A stretch of 64,000 bases of DNA from IMG/VR virus record IMGVR_UViG_3300044712_002668, positions 248,001 to 312,000 of that record. The stretch is one strand, 5' to 3'. Positions within the stretch are counted from its first letter, which is position 1, and each line of letters starts with the position of its first letter. The DNA is from a virus. A model generated the notes under the pieces. The model had not been told where the DNA came from, did no database searches, and saw nothing but the letters and a program-made list of their open reading frames with translations. The position numbers were made by a program, and so were the translations under genes. This document shows positions 33,472-42,040 of this stretch, one piece after another.

Positions 33472-33531
33472 GATATATCTATCAATCATAGATTATTTCT
33501 TTAAAGAAAGTTTGAATCGAAGCGAGCAAAA

Positions 33532-33756
33532 ATGGATCAATTATTGATAGAAACCATGGAGCTGGCAACACGTAGATTCAAAAACAATAAGATAAGAGTT
33601 TGGTATATAAAAGTTGGACCTAAAAATTGGAGAGCGATTATCTTCAATACTCAAAACAGAATTGTTTATCTGCGTGGGCCAGCAAAGAAATCACCCAAAT
33701 CCGCATTGAATGCAATCGGTGCGTTACTTATTACTGCAATGCAGAAAATTTCTTAA
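33532..33756 (+). CDS. Hypothetical protein
   Basis: 74 residues, basic (MDQLLIETMELATRRFKNNKIRVWYIKVG...). Helix then strands then helix; may bind nucleic acid by charge. No family recognised. Upstream GAAAGTTTGAATCGAAGCGAGC has only weak ribosome-site character. Confidence 0.58.
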   Translation: MDQLLIETMELATRRFKNNKIRVWYIKVGPKNWRAIIFNTQNRIVYLRGPAKKSPKSALNAIGALLITAMQKIS

Positions 33757-33770
33757 GGAAGAAAAAAGAA

Positions 33771-33869
33771 ATGCTAATCAAACTGTTATTTGTTTGTAGC
33801 AAGTGTGGTAGAATCAAAGCACCTTTTGAGAAGTGTATGTGTTTCTTTTATAGGAAACTACACGTATGA
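33771..33869 (+). CDS. Very small Cys-containing peptide
   Basis: 32 residues, MLIKLLFVCSKCGRIKAPFEKCMCFFYRKLHV. AAGGAAG ahead of the ATG is a good ribosome site and the TGA overlaps the next start (ATGA). CSKC...CMC could bind zinc. Short, so treat as probable only. Confidence 0.5.
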   Translation: MLIKLLFVCSKCGRIKAPFEKCMCFFYRKLHV

Positions 33870-34114
33870 AAGTTATAATTCTGAAAAAGAATGATTGGTA
33901 TGGATCAGAGTATGGTTTTGGTGCTACCAGAGATTATATTTATGGTTTCGGTGCCACCAGAGATTATTTTCATGGCTGTGGTTATGGGGTTAGCGATGTG
34001 GATGGCGGTGGTTGGGGTGTTGGTGCTGGTTATGGAGGCGGTTGTGGTTTTGGAGATGGAGATGGTTATGGTGATATTAGATGGAAAAATACAAAAGGTG
34101 TTTGCGAGTATTGA
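33866..34114 (+). CDS. MKVLIL-KEDW glycine-rich protein, copy 11, with internal repeat
   Basis: 82 residues. Leader MKVIILKKNDWYGSE, then YGFGATRDYIYGFGATRDYF, a perfect GFGATRDY duplication, and a Gly-rich body (GGGWGVGAGYGGGCGFGDGDGYG). The duplicated segment shows how the bodies may diversify by short-repeat slippage. Ends inside the start of the next copy. Confidence 0.85.
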   Translation: MKVIILKKNDWYGSEYGFGATRDYIYGFGATRDYFHGCGYGVSDVDGGGWGVGAGYGGGCGFGDGDGYGDIRWKNTKGVCEY

Positions 34115-34359
34115 TCCTGAATAAACATAATTGGATGAGAGAAGAGGATGGCGCTGGCTATGGTCATGGCGATGGTCATGGCGATGGTTGTGGCGATGGT
34201 AATGGTTGCAATAGTGACTCCAGTAGTCATTATTATTATCGTCATGGCCGTGGTTATGCTGATGGATTTGGTTTTGGAACAGGTATTGGCGAAGGAAGTG
34301 GCCGTAATCCTGGTTGTGGTTATAATGGTTATGGCGATGGAATTTTATATGAAAGATGA
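34102..34359 (+). CDS. MKVLIL-KEDW glycine-rich protein, copy 12, TTG start
   Basis: 85 residues if the TTG at 34102 is the start: it then reads (f)M-RVLILNKHNWMREE, exactly in register with the family leader. The in-frame ATG at 34081 would add seven residues and break the pattern. The body has GHGDGHGDGCGDGNG repeats. It overlaps the preceding copy by 13 nt. KEDW is changed to KHNW. Confidence 0.75.
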   Translation: MRVLILNKHNWMREEDGAGYGHGDGHGDGCGDGNGCNSDSSSHYYYRHGRGYADGFGFGTGIGEGSGRNPGCGYNGYGDGILYER

Positions 34360-34516
34360 CATCGTAACAATACAGATGACTCGTGCTCAGGCCGAGTACG
34401 TTGAAAAATGCGTTGATGCAAGAAGGATAAAAGGTTCAAAAGGTAGAGAGTTCGCTGCTTGGAGAGCTATAAAGAAAGCCCTTGGCACTTGGAAAGAAGA
34501 AAATAAAACCAAATGA
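34349..34516 (+). CDS. Small basic hypothetical protein
   Basis: 55 residues, MKDDIVTIQMTRAQAEYVEKCVDARRIKG..., mostly helical and basic (GREFAAWRAIKKALGTW). Such short helical proteins are frequent in phages; no function assigned. Overlaps both neighbours. Confidence 0.58.
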   Translation: MKDDIVTIQMTRAQAEYVEKCVDARRIKGSKGREFAAWRAIKKALGTWKEENKTK

Positions 34517-34878
34517 CAAGAGAACAAACAATAGGTTTGGCTGTTTCATATTTGATTATCGATGGTCTACGAGATCATACTCAGATCTTTCACACCATCC
34601 AACGTGCCTGTGAATTGGCTCGCACCAAAACTCCAGACGTTATCATTACAAGAGACCATGCCGTTGCTCTAAGAAATCTCTCCGGCCTTGAATATGAACT
34701 TCTTAAAATAAAAGATGTTTCATTGGAAGAAGTTTGTAATGCTTTTGTTCTTCGTAGAACTAATATGATAGAGGATTATAAGAATCTTCTTGATGCTTCC
34801 GATGGAGATGAAAATGATAGTCTCCTGGTTTGGTTGAGGGAACAAGCAAAGATTCTAGGTCTGGAAATAGAAAGATAA
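34513..34878 (+). CDS. Hypothetical protein
   Basis: 121 residues, helical throughout (TREQTIGLAVSYLIIDGLRDHTQIF...). Unknown family. It precedes the helicase gene by 10 nt. Confidence 0.65.
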   Translation: MTREQTIGLAVSYLIIDGLRDHTQIFHTIQRACELARTKTPDVIITRDHAVALRNLSGLEYELLKIKDVSLEEVCNAFVLRRTNMIEDYKNLLDASDGDENDSLLVWLREQAKILGLEIER

Positions 34879-34888
34879 TGGTGCTGCC

Positions 34889-37144
34889 ATGATGCAGAAT
34901 CGCTATCCAGGTAAGTGTCAGAGTTGTAATGTTCCCTTGGCTGCTGGAGAAGGTTTCGCTTACAAGAACGGTTATCGTTGGCTTCAATGTTGTAACTCAA
35001 CCGCTTGTATCAATCGTCTGGGTTTGAAAGCCCCCGCTTCCGCTGATATTCGCGGAGAACGAAAGATTACCGAGATTGGTGAGATTATCATGGGATTTGA
35101 TAGGGATGCCGTTCCTCTTATCAAATCTCTTCCTGGGGCTCGTTGGAACCCTGACAATAAGCTTTGGACTGTCTCTGTTATTCCTCGTGACCTTCCCCGT
35201 GTCATTGAGGTTTGCGATCAGTTGAAGCTGGATATTCCAGAATCTCTCAGGGCTTCTTTGAATGCCGGAACCGTGGACAGCAACAAGGCCCGAGCGAGAG
35301 CCGAAGCTGCTCGCCGCCATGATGGCAAAACTTTGTTCGAGTTCCAAAAGGATGGCGTTGTTTTCTTGGCTCTGCACGATCATGCACTCCTAGCGGACGA
35401 TATGGGACTTGGAAAGAGCGTGCAGGCTCTTGTTGCTCTCCCTGATAATGCTCAGGTGCTTCTAATCTGCCCGGCTGCTGTAAAGTATAACTGGCAGAAC
35501 GAAGCCAAGATGTGGCGTCCCGAATTTGAAACCATCGTTTGTGAAGGCAAGGATTCCTTTGTTCTTCCCAAGCCTAATCAAATTGTTATCATCAATTATG
35601 AAATCCTTCCCGCCTTTCTGGTTCCCAAAGAAGTTGAAGGTAAACTCACCAAGAGTGGTAAGCCATATAAGGAAGCTCCCATTCCTGATGATATCAGAAA
35701 GGAATTGAAGAATGTTATTTTGATTGGGGATGAGTTCCATAAGGTAAAGAATTATAAGAGCATGATGTCCCAGAAGATTGGGGCTATGACCAAACTCTGC
35801 AAGGTTGTTTGGGCTCTTACCGGTACTCCTCTTATGACTCGCCCTCAGGATTTGTTTGGGATGTTGGCATCTGGCAACATGTATCCATTTGGTTCATGGG
35901 ACAAGTTTGTTGAGAGGTTCAACGGATATAGAGGGCAGTATGGAATAGTATTTGGGAATCCCAAGCCGGAAGTTCCGGAGATGTTGAAGCGAGTATCTAT
36001 TCGCCGTTTGAAGACTGAGGTTTTGAAGGATCTTCCCACGAAGATTTATAAGGATATCCTTGTTGATATTGATAAGACTTTGAAGAAGTATCTTGATAAG
36101 GTTACATTGGAGATTGCAATCAATCAGGGACATGTAATTACTGATGAAGAGATTGCTGATGCCAAAAAGAATATGGATGATGTGGCTTTGAAGATTAATA
36201 TGAATGACCTTCCTAACTTCAAGGAGTTCTCCACTATCAGGCGTATGTTGGCTGAGGCCAGAATCCCTGCCATGATGGAGATTGTTGAGAGTTATGAGGA
36301 TAGCGAAACTCCTCTGGTTGTTTTCTCCGCTCATACCAAGCCTCTTGAGGAACTTGGTAAGCGTGATGGTTGGGGTATTATTACTGGTGATACTCCCGCT
36401 GTTACTCGTGAAAAGGCCAAGCAGGATTTCCAAGCCGGTAAGTTGAAGGGTATCGCTGTTGCTATCAAGGCAGGTGGTGTGGGTATTACACTCACACATG
36501 CTAGTCATGCATTGTTTGTGGATTTGGATTGGACGCCTGGATTGAATATACAGGCTGAGGATCGTATTTGCCGGATTGGAGCAACAACCGAGAATGTATT
36601 GATTCAGAGGATGACATCAAATCATCCAATGGATCAGCATATTAATAAGTTGATTTGCAAGAAGATAGCATTGATGTATGAGGCATTGGACAAGTCAATC
36701 AAGGTCAAGCCGTTGAAGAAGCGGCCTGAGAAGATTGAATTGGTAGAGGAGACTGAGGCTGATATGTTGGCGCGAATTGAAGCGGCCGGCAAGGAAGCTG
36801 AAAAGCAATTTTACAAGGATAAGGTTCATGGAATTTTGGGAAGGGAGTTGGCAAGGGCAGAAGGAATACCGGAACCCAAGCTTACACCCAAGCGCAAGGA
36901 ATTGATATTGAGGGCTTTGGATTATATGGCATCTCGTTGTGATGGAGCTGAGAGCCGGGATTATATGGGTTTCAATAAGCCCGATGCGGCGATTGCTCAA
37001 TGGTTGTATGGAGCTGAGTTTGCAGAGGATGAAGTAATCTGGAGGGTTACCGAAAGAATTTTGAGTAGGTATTATAGGCAGCTTGTTACCATTGGTAAGG
37101 AGTTTGGAGAGGACTTTACTGCTATCTGGAAGCCAGATGTATAA
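34889..37144 (+). CDS. SNF2-family DNA helicase/translocase
   Basis: 751 residues. An N-terminal zinc-ribbon-like CQSCNVPL...CCNSTAC is followed by a HARP-like region (LPGARWNPDNKLWTV), then SF2 motifs: LLADDMGLGKSVQA (I), GDEFHKVKN (II, DEFH instead of DEAH), WALTGTP (III), AIKAGGVGITLTHA (V) and EDRICRIG (VI). This order resembles SMARCAL1/ZRANB3-type annealing helicases. A role in remodelling protein-DNA complexes or fork repair is likely. Higher GC than surrounding genes. Confidence 0.88.
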   Translation: MMQNRYPGKCQSCNVPLAAGEGFAYKNGYRWLQCCNSTACINRLGLKAPASADIRGERKITEIGEIIMGFDRDAVPLIKSLPGARWNPDNKLWTVSVIPRDLPRVIEVCDQLKLDIPESLRASLNAGTVDSNKARARAEAARRHDGKTLFEFQKDGVVFLALHDHALLADDMGLGKSVQALVALPDNAQVLLICPAAVKYNWQNEAKMWRPEFETIVCEGKDSFVLPKPNQIVIINYEILPAFLVPKEVEGKLTKSGKPYKEAPIPDDIRKELKNVILIGDEFHKVKNYKSMMSQKIGAMTKLCKVVWALTGTPLMTRPQDLFGMLASGNMYPFGSWDKFVERFNGYRGQYGIVFGNPKPEVPEMLKRVSIRRLKTEVLKDLPTKIYKDILVDIDKTLKKYLDKVTLEIAINQGHVITDEEIADAKKNMDDVALKINMNDLPNFKEFSTIRRMLAEARIPAMMEIVESYEDSETPLVVFSAHTKPLEELGKRDGWGIITGDTPAVTREKAKQDFQAGKLKGIAVAIKAGGVGITLTHASHALFVDLDWTPGLNIQAEDRICRIGATTENVLIQRMTSNHPMDQHINKLICKKIALMYEALDKSIKVKPLKKRPEKIELVEETEADMLARIEAAGKEAEKQFYKDKVHGILGRELARAEGIPEPKLTPKRKELILRALDYMASRCDGAESRDYMGFNKPDAAIAQWLYGAEFAEDEVIWRVTERILSRYYRQLVTIGKEFGEDFTAIWKPDV

Positions 37145-37146
37145 AT

Positions 37147-37710
37147 ATGTTAAAGTCTAACACCAAGATTTCTGGTATTTATTTCCTTTCGGATCATGCC
37201 GGAGATATATGCCTGGTTAAAGAAGATACATATACTCCCGATGAAAAGTATTTGGACAATTATTATGTCACTGTAATCAAGGAAGATAAAGAAGAAAAGG
37301 TATTGATACTGGATAATTATGGCGATGAATGGTTGACTGGAAAGATAAGGAAGAGACTATTTGGAACCAAGAATCATACGATTGGATTGAATACTTCCGA
37401 TGGTCATATTTATCTGGTGAGTGCATCTGCTGAACCTGGAAGCGATGTATATGATTTGTTCTTGTCTGATTTTGCCAATGACACACCTATCTTCCTACCT
37501 AAGGGATATCTATCAAAACTTGATGAGTTGAAGAGTTGTAAGAGGCCATATGTTCTTTACATAGCTCCATGGGCAATGATGCATTTCATGGATAGGGATT
37601 TTGGTTATGACAAGTTGATTGAGCATTTGATTATTCAATTTGATTTCGATCCTTATCTTGAAGTTTACAATGATAGTTATCGTACTGTAACGGCATGGAA
37701 TAAAACCTGA
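37147..37710 (+). CDS. Hypothetical protein
   Basis: 187 residues. GIYFLSDHAGDICLVKEDTYTPDEKYLDNYYVTVIK forms a beta-rich N-terminal domain; the C-terminal half is alpha/beta. It follows the helicase by two bases; no recognised domain. Confidence 0.67.
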   Translation: MLKSNTKISGIYFLSDHAGDICLVKEDTYTPDEKYLDNYYVTVIKEDKEEKVLILDNYGDEWLTGKIRKRLFGTKNHTIGLNTSDGHIYLVSASAEPGSDVYDLFLSDFANDTPIFLPKGYLSKLDELKSCKRPYVLYIAPWAMMHFMDRDFGYDKLIEHLIIQFDFDPYLEVYNDSYRTVTAWNKT

Positions 37711-38012
37711 TGAGTGATATGTTTGAAAGATTTACCAATGGTGAAGACCCTGTTACGGCAGATCTTTTGGAGAAACTAAAGCAAGGCAAGGATCTAAGGC
37801 TTGCTCTTATTCGTCATCTTCAAACTCTCAGCGTTGGTTCGGAAGAGAACCTAAGAGTTCAAGCTATCTCTCTTCTGTATCTGGCCGCTCATGCCTTTAT
37901 CGGCAAGCCATCCGATAAAGAGATGTTGAGCTTGGCTTTTGGAATTGCTTCCGAAAAGATGTTTGAGATTGTTTATAAGGTAAAAACAAATGGCCCTGGC
38001 AATCTCTCTTGA
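37710..38012 (+). CDS. Hypothetical protein
   Basis: 100 residues, helical, with a repeated-helix look (LLEKLKQGKDLRLALIRHLQTL, LRVQAISLLYLAAHAF). One-base overlap with the preceding stop. No family known. Confidence 0.66.
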   Translation: MSDMFERFTNGEDPVTADLLEKLKQGKDLRLALIRHLQTLSVGSEENLRVQAISLLYLAAHAFIGKPSDKEMLSLAFGIASEKMFEIVYKVKTNGPGNLS

Positions 38013-38352
38013 AAAATTATTCTTTCTCTTAAGAAATCTTTTTGAGATGATAATTATAAATCTTTTTCCTAAACTATACCAAAGAAAGTTTTATTCTTCT
38101 TCAATGCCATTGCCTTTATTTACTGCAGTATCAAGCAATCATTGGTCTGTAAGGTACTTCAATCTTTTTCCAAGTGCTATAGTTCGAAGATTCAAGATTA
38201 TGACCAAGGAAGAATTTATGAAGTTCATGGATGAATGTATAGATTATGCTCCTGATTATAAATCTCAATTCATGCTTAATAAACATAAGAAAAATTTCGA
38301 GGAGCTGACCAGAGATTCTGACTTGACAAACAAAGCTTTTCTGTCAAAATGA
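37990..38352 (+). CDS. Hypothetical protein, start uncertain
   Basis: 120 residues from the ATG at 37990, which has AAGG nine bases upstream but overlaps the previous gene by 23 nt. The first 70 residues are basic and hydrophobic (LFFLLRNLFEMIIINLF); the last 50, MTKEEFMKFMDECIDYAPDY..., look like an ordinary soluble helix and could be a separate gene starting at 38200. Confidence 0.5.
   Translation: MALAISLEKLFFLLRNLFEMIIINLFPKLYQRKFYSSSMPLPLFTAVSSNHWSVRYFNLFPSAIVRRFKIMTKEEFMKFMDECIDYAPDYKSQFMLNKHKKNFEELTRDSDLTNKAFLSK
38323..38347 (+). promoter_or_regulatory. TTGACA inverted repeat, possible promoter/operator
   Basis: TTGACA (38323-38328) and TGTCAA (38342-38347) are inverted around AAAGCTTT, itself a palindrome, so the DNA can form a hairpin. 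TTGACA could be a -35 element for the ancestral Ku transcription unit that begins at 38399; the -10 (AAAATG) is poor. Confidence 0.35.
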
Positions 38353-38398
38353 CCTTTGGTCATTTCGTAAACCAGCACAAAACAAGGAAACACAACCA

Positions 38399-38440
38399 TG
38401 GCATCTCACTCCACCGGTAGTTTTACGATTGGTTTTGTAG
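38399..38440 (+). pseudogene. Orphan duplicate of the Ku gene 5' end
   Basis: ATG and the next 12 codons read MASHSTGSFTIGF, nearly identical to MASHSTGSFVIGF of the intact Ku gene at 39388, then similarity stops. An AAGGAAACACAACC ribosome site precedes it. The remnant overlaps the end of the minus-strand endonuclease, whose stop codon lies inside it. It marks the insertion point of that gene. Confidence 0.75.
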
Positions 38441-39328
38441 TTTATTCCAATCAGATTCCCAAATTGATTTAATTGTGTACCCGGCTTCTATTAATATCTT
38501 CTCTTTAAGAATTGTGTTATCGTAAAGAGCACCATAAGTTATTTTATTTTTTGGATTTATATCTGTAGGTTTGTATAGTTTAGGGTTACCATGCCAAGAA
38601 TCACCGTTGAATTCGTATACCGTTTTTGTTTCTGGATCATAACCATCAGCCTTAAATCTTTTTTCTCCAATATGAATGGTTACCTCTCTGTGTAATGGGT
38701 CATCTGGAATGCCTAGAGAATCCAACCATTTGTTTTGTTTGTATGTATTTAGACATTTAGGACATCCATTACCAGCTAAATGATTACTTGGACTTTGTTT
38801 AAAGCCTCCGTGTTTGTGACATGTTATTGTTATTTTTATTCTGTTATTTGTGTATACTACATTTTCATATGAATATTTTCCATTATGAATCTTATTAGCT
38901 TTAATGATAAATGATTCTTTATCCATGTTTGTAGTACCTCCACATTTTTGACATCCTTTACCAACCAAATGATTATGTGGTGTTTGTTCAAACTCTCCAT
39001 GCTCTTGACATACTATAATTACTTTTTTGTAATTTCCTATATATACAACTTTGTTGTATGAGTATTTTTCTCCATGAACTTTATTAGCCTTTTTAATAAA
39101 CTCTTCTGTATTTGAGCGCTTAGCGTTACCAATTTTATTTGGCATACATTTTGGACACCCCTGACCACGAAAATGACCGTCTGGTGTTTGCTCAAAGTTT
39201 CCATGTTTTTTACATGTTATTGTTATTTTTATTCTGTTATTTATGTATTTAGCGTTTTCATATGAGTATTCTCCGTCATGAATATTTGTCGCTTTTGTTA
39301 TAAATTCTTTTGTTGTAAGTCGTTTCAT
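38423..39328 (-). CDS. Homing endonuclease, zinc-finger repeats plus Vsr/EDxHD-type nuclease
   Basis: 301 residues. Three tandem repeats of about 50-65 residues carry F-x(2-3)-KA-x-x-x-H-x-x-KYSYEN ... I.C..HG.F.Q.P..H..G.GC.KC, a DNA-binding zinc-knuckle repeat found in phage endonucleases. The C-terminal domain has VYEFNGDSWHGNP, matching the E...D-x-WH catalytic region of Vsr-like (EDxHD) homing endonucleases such as I-Bth0305I. It is antisense to, and inserted ahead of, Ku. Confidence 0.82.
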   Translation of the reverse strand: MKRLTTKEFITKATNIHDGEYSYENAKYINNRIKITITCKKHGNFEQTPDGHFRGQGCPKCMPNKIGNAKRSNTEEFIKKANKVHGEKYSYNKVVYIGNYKKVIIVCQEHGEFEQTPHNHLVGKGCQKCGGTTNMDKESFIIKANKIHNGKYSYENVVYTNNRIKITITCHKHGGFKQSPSNHLAGNGCPKCLNTYKQNKWLDSLGIPDDPLHREVTIHIGEKRFKADGYDPETKTVYEFNGDSWHGNPKLYKPTDINPKNKITYGALYDNTILKEKILIEAGYTIKSIWESDWNKLQNQS

Positions 39329-39387
39329 ATAATAATTTATTATGAAACAACAGAAAACCTACTCGACACAAAAAGAAAGAAAAAACA

Positions 39388-40260
39388 ATGGCATCTCACT
39401 CCACTGGTAGCTTTGTAATTGGTTTCGGACCTCTCACGTGTATGGTAAAGACCTACGTTTCAGCATCACCAACTCGTATTGGGTTCAAGTGGATCAATAA
39501 GAAGACGGGTAATCTTGTTGGTCAGAAGAAGTTTGACAAGGTAACTAACGAGGAAGTTCAGCAAGCAGATATTATTAATGGATATGAATATTCCAAGGAT
39601 AAGTATCTACACTTTACTGATGTAGAGGTAGATAATATGCAGGCTACGAAGAAGGATACGATGGAGATTGCGGAGTTCGTTCCGATCAGTTCCATTGATC
39701 CGTTGCAGGTAGAGAAGACGTTTTACCTACAGCCTGATAAGGGTCAGGATGGTAATTACAAGTTGTTCTCTGTTGTTCTAGCCAAGTGTGGCAGGGCTGC
39801 TGTTGGTAAGTGGGTATCACGAGGCAAGGAACATCTTGTTGTGATTCGTGCTTATCAGCATGGAATTATTATGCACCAGATGTTCTATCATAATGAGGTG
39901 CGTGGTTTTGAGGATAAGTGTTCTGCTGTTCCGCTCAATGAGAGGAACGTAAAGATTGCTGAGGAAATGATTTCTTATGGTTTGAGTGAGACGTTTGATT
40001 CCAAGAAGTATGCAGATATGTTTGTTGATAAGTTGAATGCTGCCGTGGCAAAGAAGTTGGCCAATCCTGATGAGCCGATTACTGCTGATACCGGAGCTGC
40101 TTTGAAGGTTATTGATCAGGGCGATGCAATGCTCGCTTGGCTTGATGCAAAGCGTAAGGAGAAGGCCCAGCCTGTTGCCGAGCCTGTTGTTGAGAAGCCT
40201 GAGCCTCTCAAGTTGACCTCCAAGCCTGCCAAGAAGGCCAGGGCAAAGAAGGCTTCTTAA
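39388..40260 (+). CDS. ku: Ku-family DNA end-binding protein
   Basis: 290 residues, the bacterial Ku size. MASHSTGSFVIGFGPLTCMVKTYVSAS, IINGYEYSKDKYLHFTDVEVDNM, EFVPISSIDPLQVEKTFYLQPDKG and AAVGKWVSRGKEHLVVIRAYQHGI follow the conserved Ku core in order; the C-terminus is a Lys/Pro/Ala tail. Ku binds DNA ends and recruits a ligase in end joining. A ligase is encoded at 57694. Phage Ku proteins are known from mycobacteriophages. The 5' end is duplicated at 38399. Confidence 0.9.
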   Translation: MASHSTGSFVIGFGPLTCMVKTYVSASPTRIGFKWINKKTGNLVGQKKFDKVTNEEVQQADIINGYEYSKDKYLHFTDVEVDNMQATKKDTMEIAEFVPISSIDPLQVEKTFYLQPDKGQDGNYKLFSVVLAKCGRAAVGKWVSRGKEHLVVIRAYQHGIIMHQMFYHNEVRGFEDKCSAVPLNERNVKIAEEMISYGLSETFDSKKYADMFVDKLNAAVAKKLANPDEPITADTGAALKVIDQGDAMLAWLDAKRKEKAQPVAEPVVEKPEPLKLTSKPAKKARAKKAS

Positions 40261-41063
40261 AGATCCCACTCTTCTAGATCAGTAGGTATCTCAGGTTTCT
40301 GTCCTTCTTGACTCATCATTTCTTCGTAATGAGCTCTTAACCCTCTAAGACCGTGTATTTTTACTCTTCTATTAGTAATACTTTCCATAAGTAATTTTTT
40401 GTTATGTGCGGCTGCTTGAATAGCAATGCTATCTTTTTCTAGATAACCTTCCATTTTATCATGTCTTTTCCATTCTGCTTCATCTTCTAGATTCAATTGT
40501 CTTAGTTTATGTATGCGATTATCTATCTCTTCTATTTTCTTAGCCCAAATACTTGCTTGCTTTACAATAGATCTATATGTTTCGATGGCACCTGTGCTAT
40601 TCATACCTGGATTACATTTGTAAGCTGGTGCTACTAATCTACCACCAGGCGTATAAATATCCCAATATACACCAGCAGTATCCATATATCGGTTATATTT
40701 CTTGAAGCTAGTGTTTTTGGAAATAGCATCATTTCTTTGAATTGTTTCAACAAATCTTTGGTTTTCTGGAGTATTAACAAACCCCTGATCAAGGATTTGT
40801 TTAATGTGATCATTGTCTATGTTACGTTTCTTATCAGAAGCACGTTCTGCGTTTAGTTCTTGCTGAGCCTTCTGTTGTTGAGCTTGTTGTTTAGCCTGCT
40901 GAAAAGTCTGAACTTGCTGTTGAGCCTGCTGAGTAGCTGGACCAATTTTTGGTTGCAAAGTTTTTGCTTGTTCCCATGGCCAAGCAGCTTGCTTTACAAT
41001 AGATCTATACGTTTCGATGGCAACTTTCTTCGCGGCAGCTAATGCAATTTTCTTGGTGTTCAT
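40257..41063 (-). CDS. Gln-rich protein with two AIETYRSIVKQA motifs, minus strand
   Basis: 268 residues. AIETYRSIVKQA occurs twice, at the N-terminus and at about residue 159, and a variant is at the N-terminus of the unrelated protein at 57419. Between them is a Gln/Ala coiled-coil stretch (QQAQQQVQTFQQAKQQAQQQ). The C-terminal part is charged helix. It converges on Ku with a 4-nt overlap. The repeated motif may be a packaging or interaction tag. Confidence 0.65.
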   Translation of the reverse strand: MNTKKIALAAAKKVAIETYRSIVKQAAWPWEQAKTLQPKIGPATQQAQQQVQTFQQAKQQAQQQKAQQELNAERASDKKRNIDNDHIKQILDQGFVNTPENQRFVETIQRNDAISKNTSFKKYNRYMDTAGVYWDIYTPGGRLVAPAYKCNPGMNSTGAIETYRSIVKQASIWAKKIEEIDNRIHKLRQLNLEDEAEWKRHDKMEGYLEKDSIAIQAAAHNKKLLMESITNRRVKIHGLRGLRAHYEEMMSQEGQKPEIPTDLEEWDL

Positions 41064-41110
41064 GTTTTTATGTGTAAGTATGTATATACAAAAACAAAAT
41101 CAAAAAGTAT

Positions 41111-41575
41111 ATGAGAAACACCCTCCTGATTAGTTTTATAGTTCTACTTTTTCCTCTCTCTGCAAGTGGAGATTCAAATGATTTCAATCAGAACATTGGA
41201 GGAAGATGGAGCACTCCACAGGGAGGAACCATGATTATCTCTCAATGTCGTGGTTGTGATATCATTACTGTTACTTATCGTTCTTCAGATATTCCGGTTG
41301 GTAGTTTGACCTTTAAAACAGATTTGTATGGAATTGACAATACCACCTTCCGGTTGGCTGGAAGGTCTCAGGATGAGGCTTTCCGTGCCAAGGATGGGTG
41401 GATTTGCACCATGAGGGGGCTCACCCTCTCGGTTCGTGGTAAGCTCCTGGGCAAGTGGCCTACTCGCGAAATCGAGGCTTCCACTTGCTTCGCCTCCGGT
41501 TCTATCGGCTGCGAAAAAGGAGATAAACTTAATACCAAATTCTTCAGGTCTGAATGTGATGGTACCTGGAAATGA
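41111..41575 (+). CDS. Exported protein
   Basis: 154 residues with a signal peptide: MRNTLLISFIVLLFPLSASG, cleavage likely after SASG. The mature part is beta-rich with six cysteines (ISQCRGCDII, WICTMRG, STCFASGSIGC, SECDG), suggesting disulfides in the periplasm or outside. GC rises in the second half. Possibly a superinfection or envelope protein; family not recognised. Confidence 0.68.
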   Translation: MRNTLLISFIVLLFPLSASGDSNDFNQNIGGRWSTPQGGTMIISQCRGCDIITVTYRSSDIPVGSLTFKTDLYGIDNTTFRLAGRSQDEAFRAKDGWICTMRGLTLSVRGKLLGKWPTREIEASTCFASGSIGCEKGDKLNTKFFRSECDGTWK

Positions 41576-41793
41576 AAATGTACCATATAAGAGTTTTCGA
41601 TCCTGAAGAAGGTTTCGTTACCAAAGCTACCGTTCCTTTCGATAATATTTATCCTTCTGTATACAAAATGTTTCCTGATTCTAAAGTTGTTTGGCTAGAT
41701 GATTTCAATGAGGCTGAAATTATAGATGAGAATAATTTGATTCTAGCAGAATTGTTTGTAGTATATACAGAGGACAATCATGCTGACTCCTGA
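41572..41793 (+). CDS. Hypothetical protein
   Basis: 73 residues, MKMYHIRVFDPEEGFVTKAT. Strand-rich start and acidic end. ATGA overlap at the start; the next gene starts 14 nt before its end. Unknown. Confidence 0.63.
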   Translation: MKMYHIRVFDPEEGFVTKATVPFDNIYPSVYKMFPDSKVVWLDDFNEAEIIDENNLILAELFVVYTEDNHADS

Positions 41794-42040
41794 TACCATC
41801 CAGATTTTGAATGATACTATTGAAGATACCGAATCTCTAACTCTAAGAAACAAGATTGTAAGTATCCTTACTTCCAATCATATTAGTTATCATCAAGCTG
41901 TAATTAATTTGATTACCTTGGCTGTATCTGTTGCAAGGAGTGATGGTCTAAGTAAAGAAGGTTTTGTAGATATCGCAAAACATATTTATGACAATATCCA
42001 GTTTGTAAATAATCCTGATAGTGAGAAAGGCAGCAACTAA
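41780..42040 (+). CDS. Hypothetical protein
   Basis: 86 residues, all-helical by composition (IQILNDTIEDTESLTLRNKIVSILT). No family recognised; the stop is followed immediately by the next ATG. Confidence 0.64.
   Translation: MLTPDTIQILNDTIEDTESLTLRNKIVSILTSNHISYHQAVINLITLAVSVARSDGLSKEGFVDIAKHIYDNIQFVNNPDSEKGSN

Noticed and set aside
36695-37000. Minus-strand frames within the SNF2 helicase
   Set aside because: Antisense to a gene with intact helicase motifs; no independent support.
38200-38352. Separate 50-residue gene (MTKEEFMKFMDEC)
   Set aside because: The longer frame from 37990 has the better ribosome site; both remain possible, so only one entry is given.
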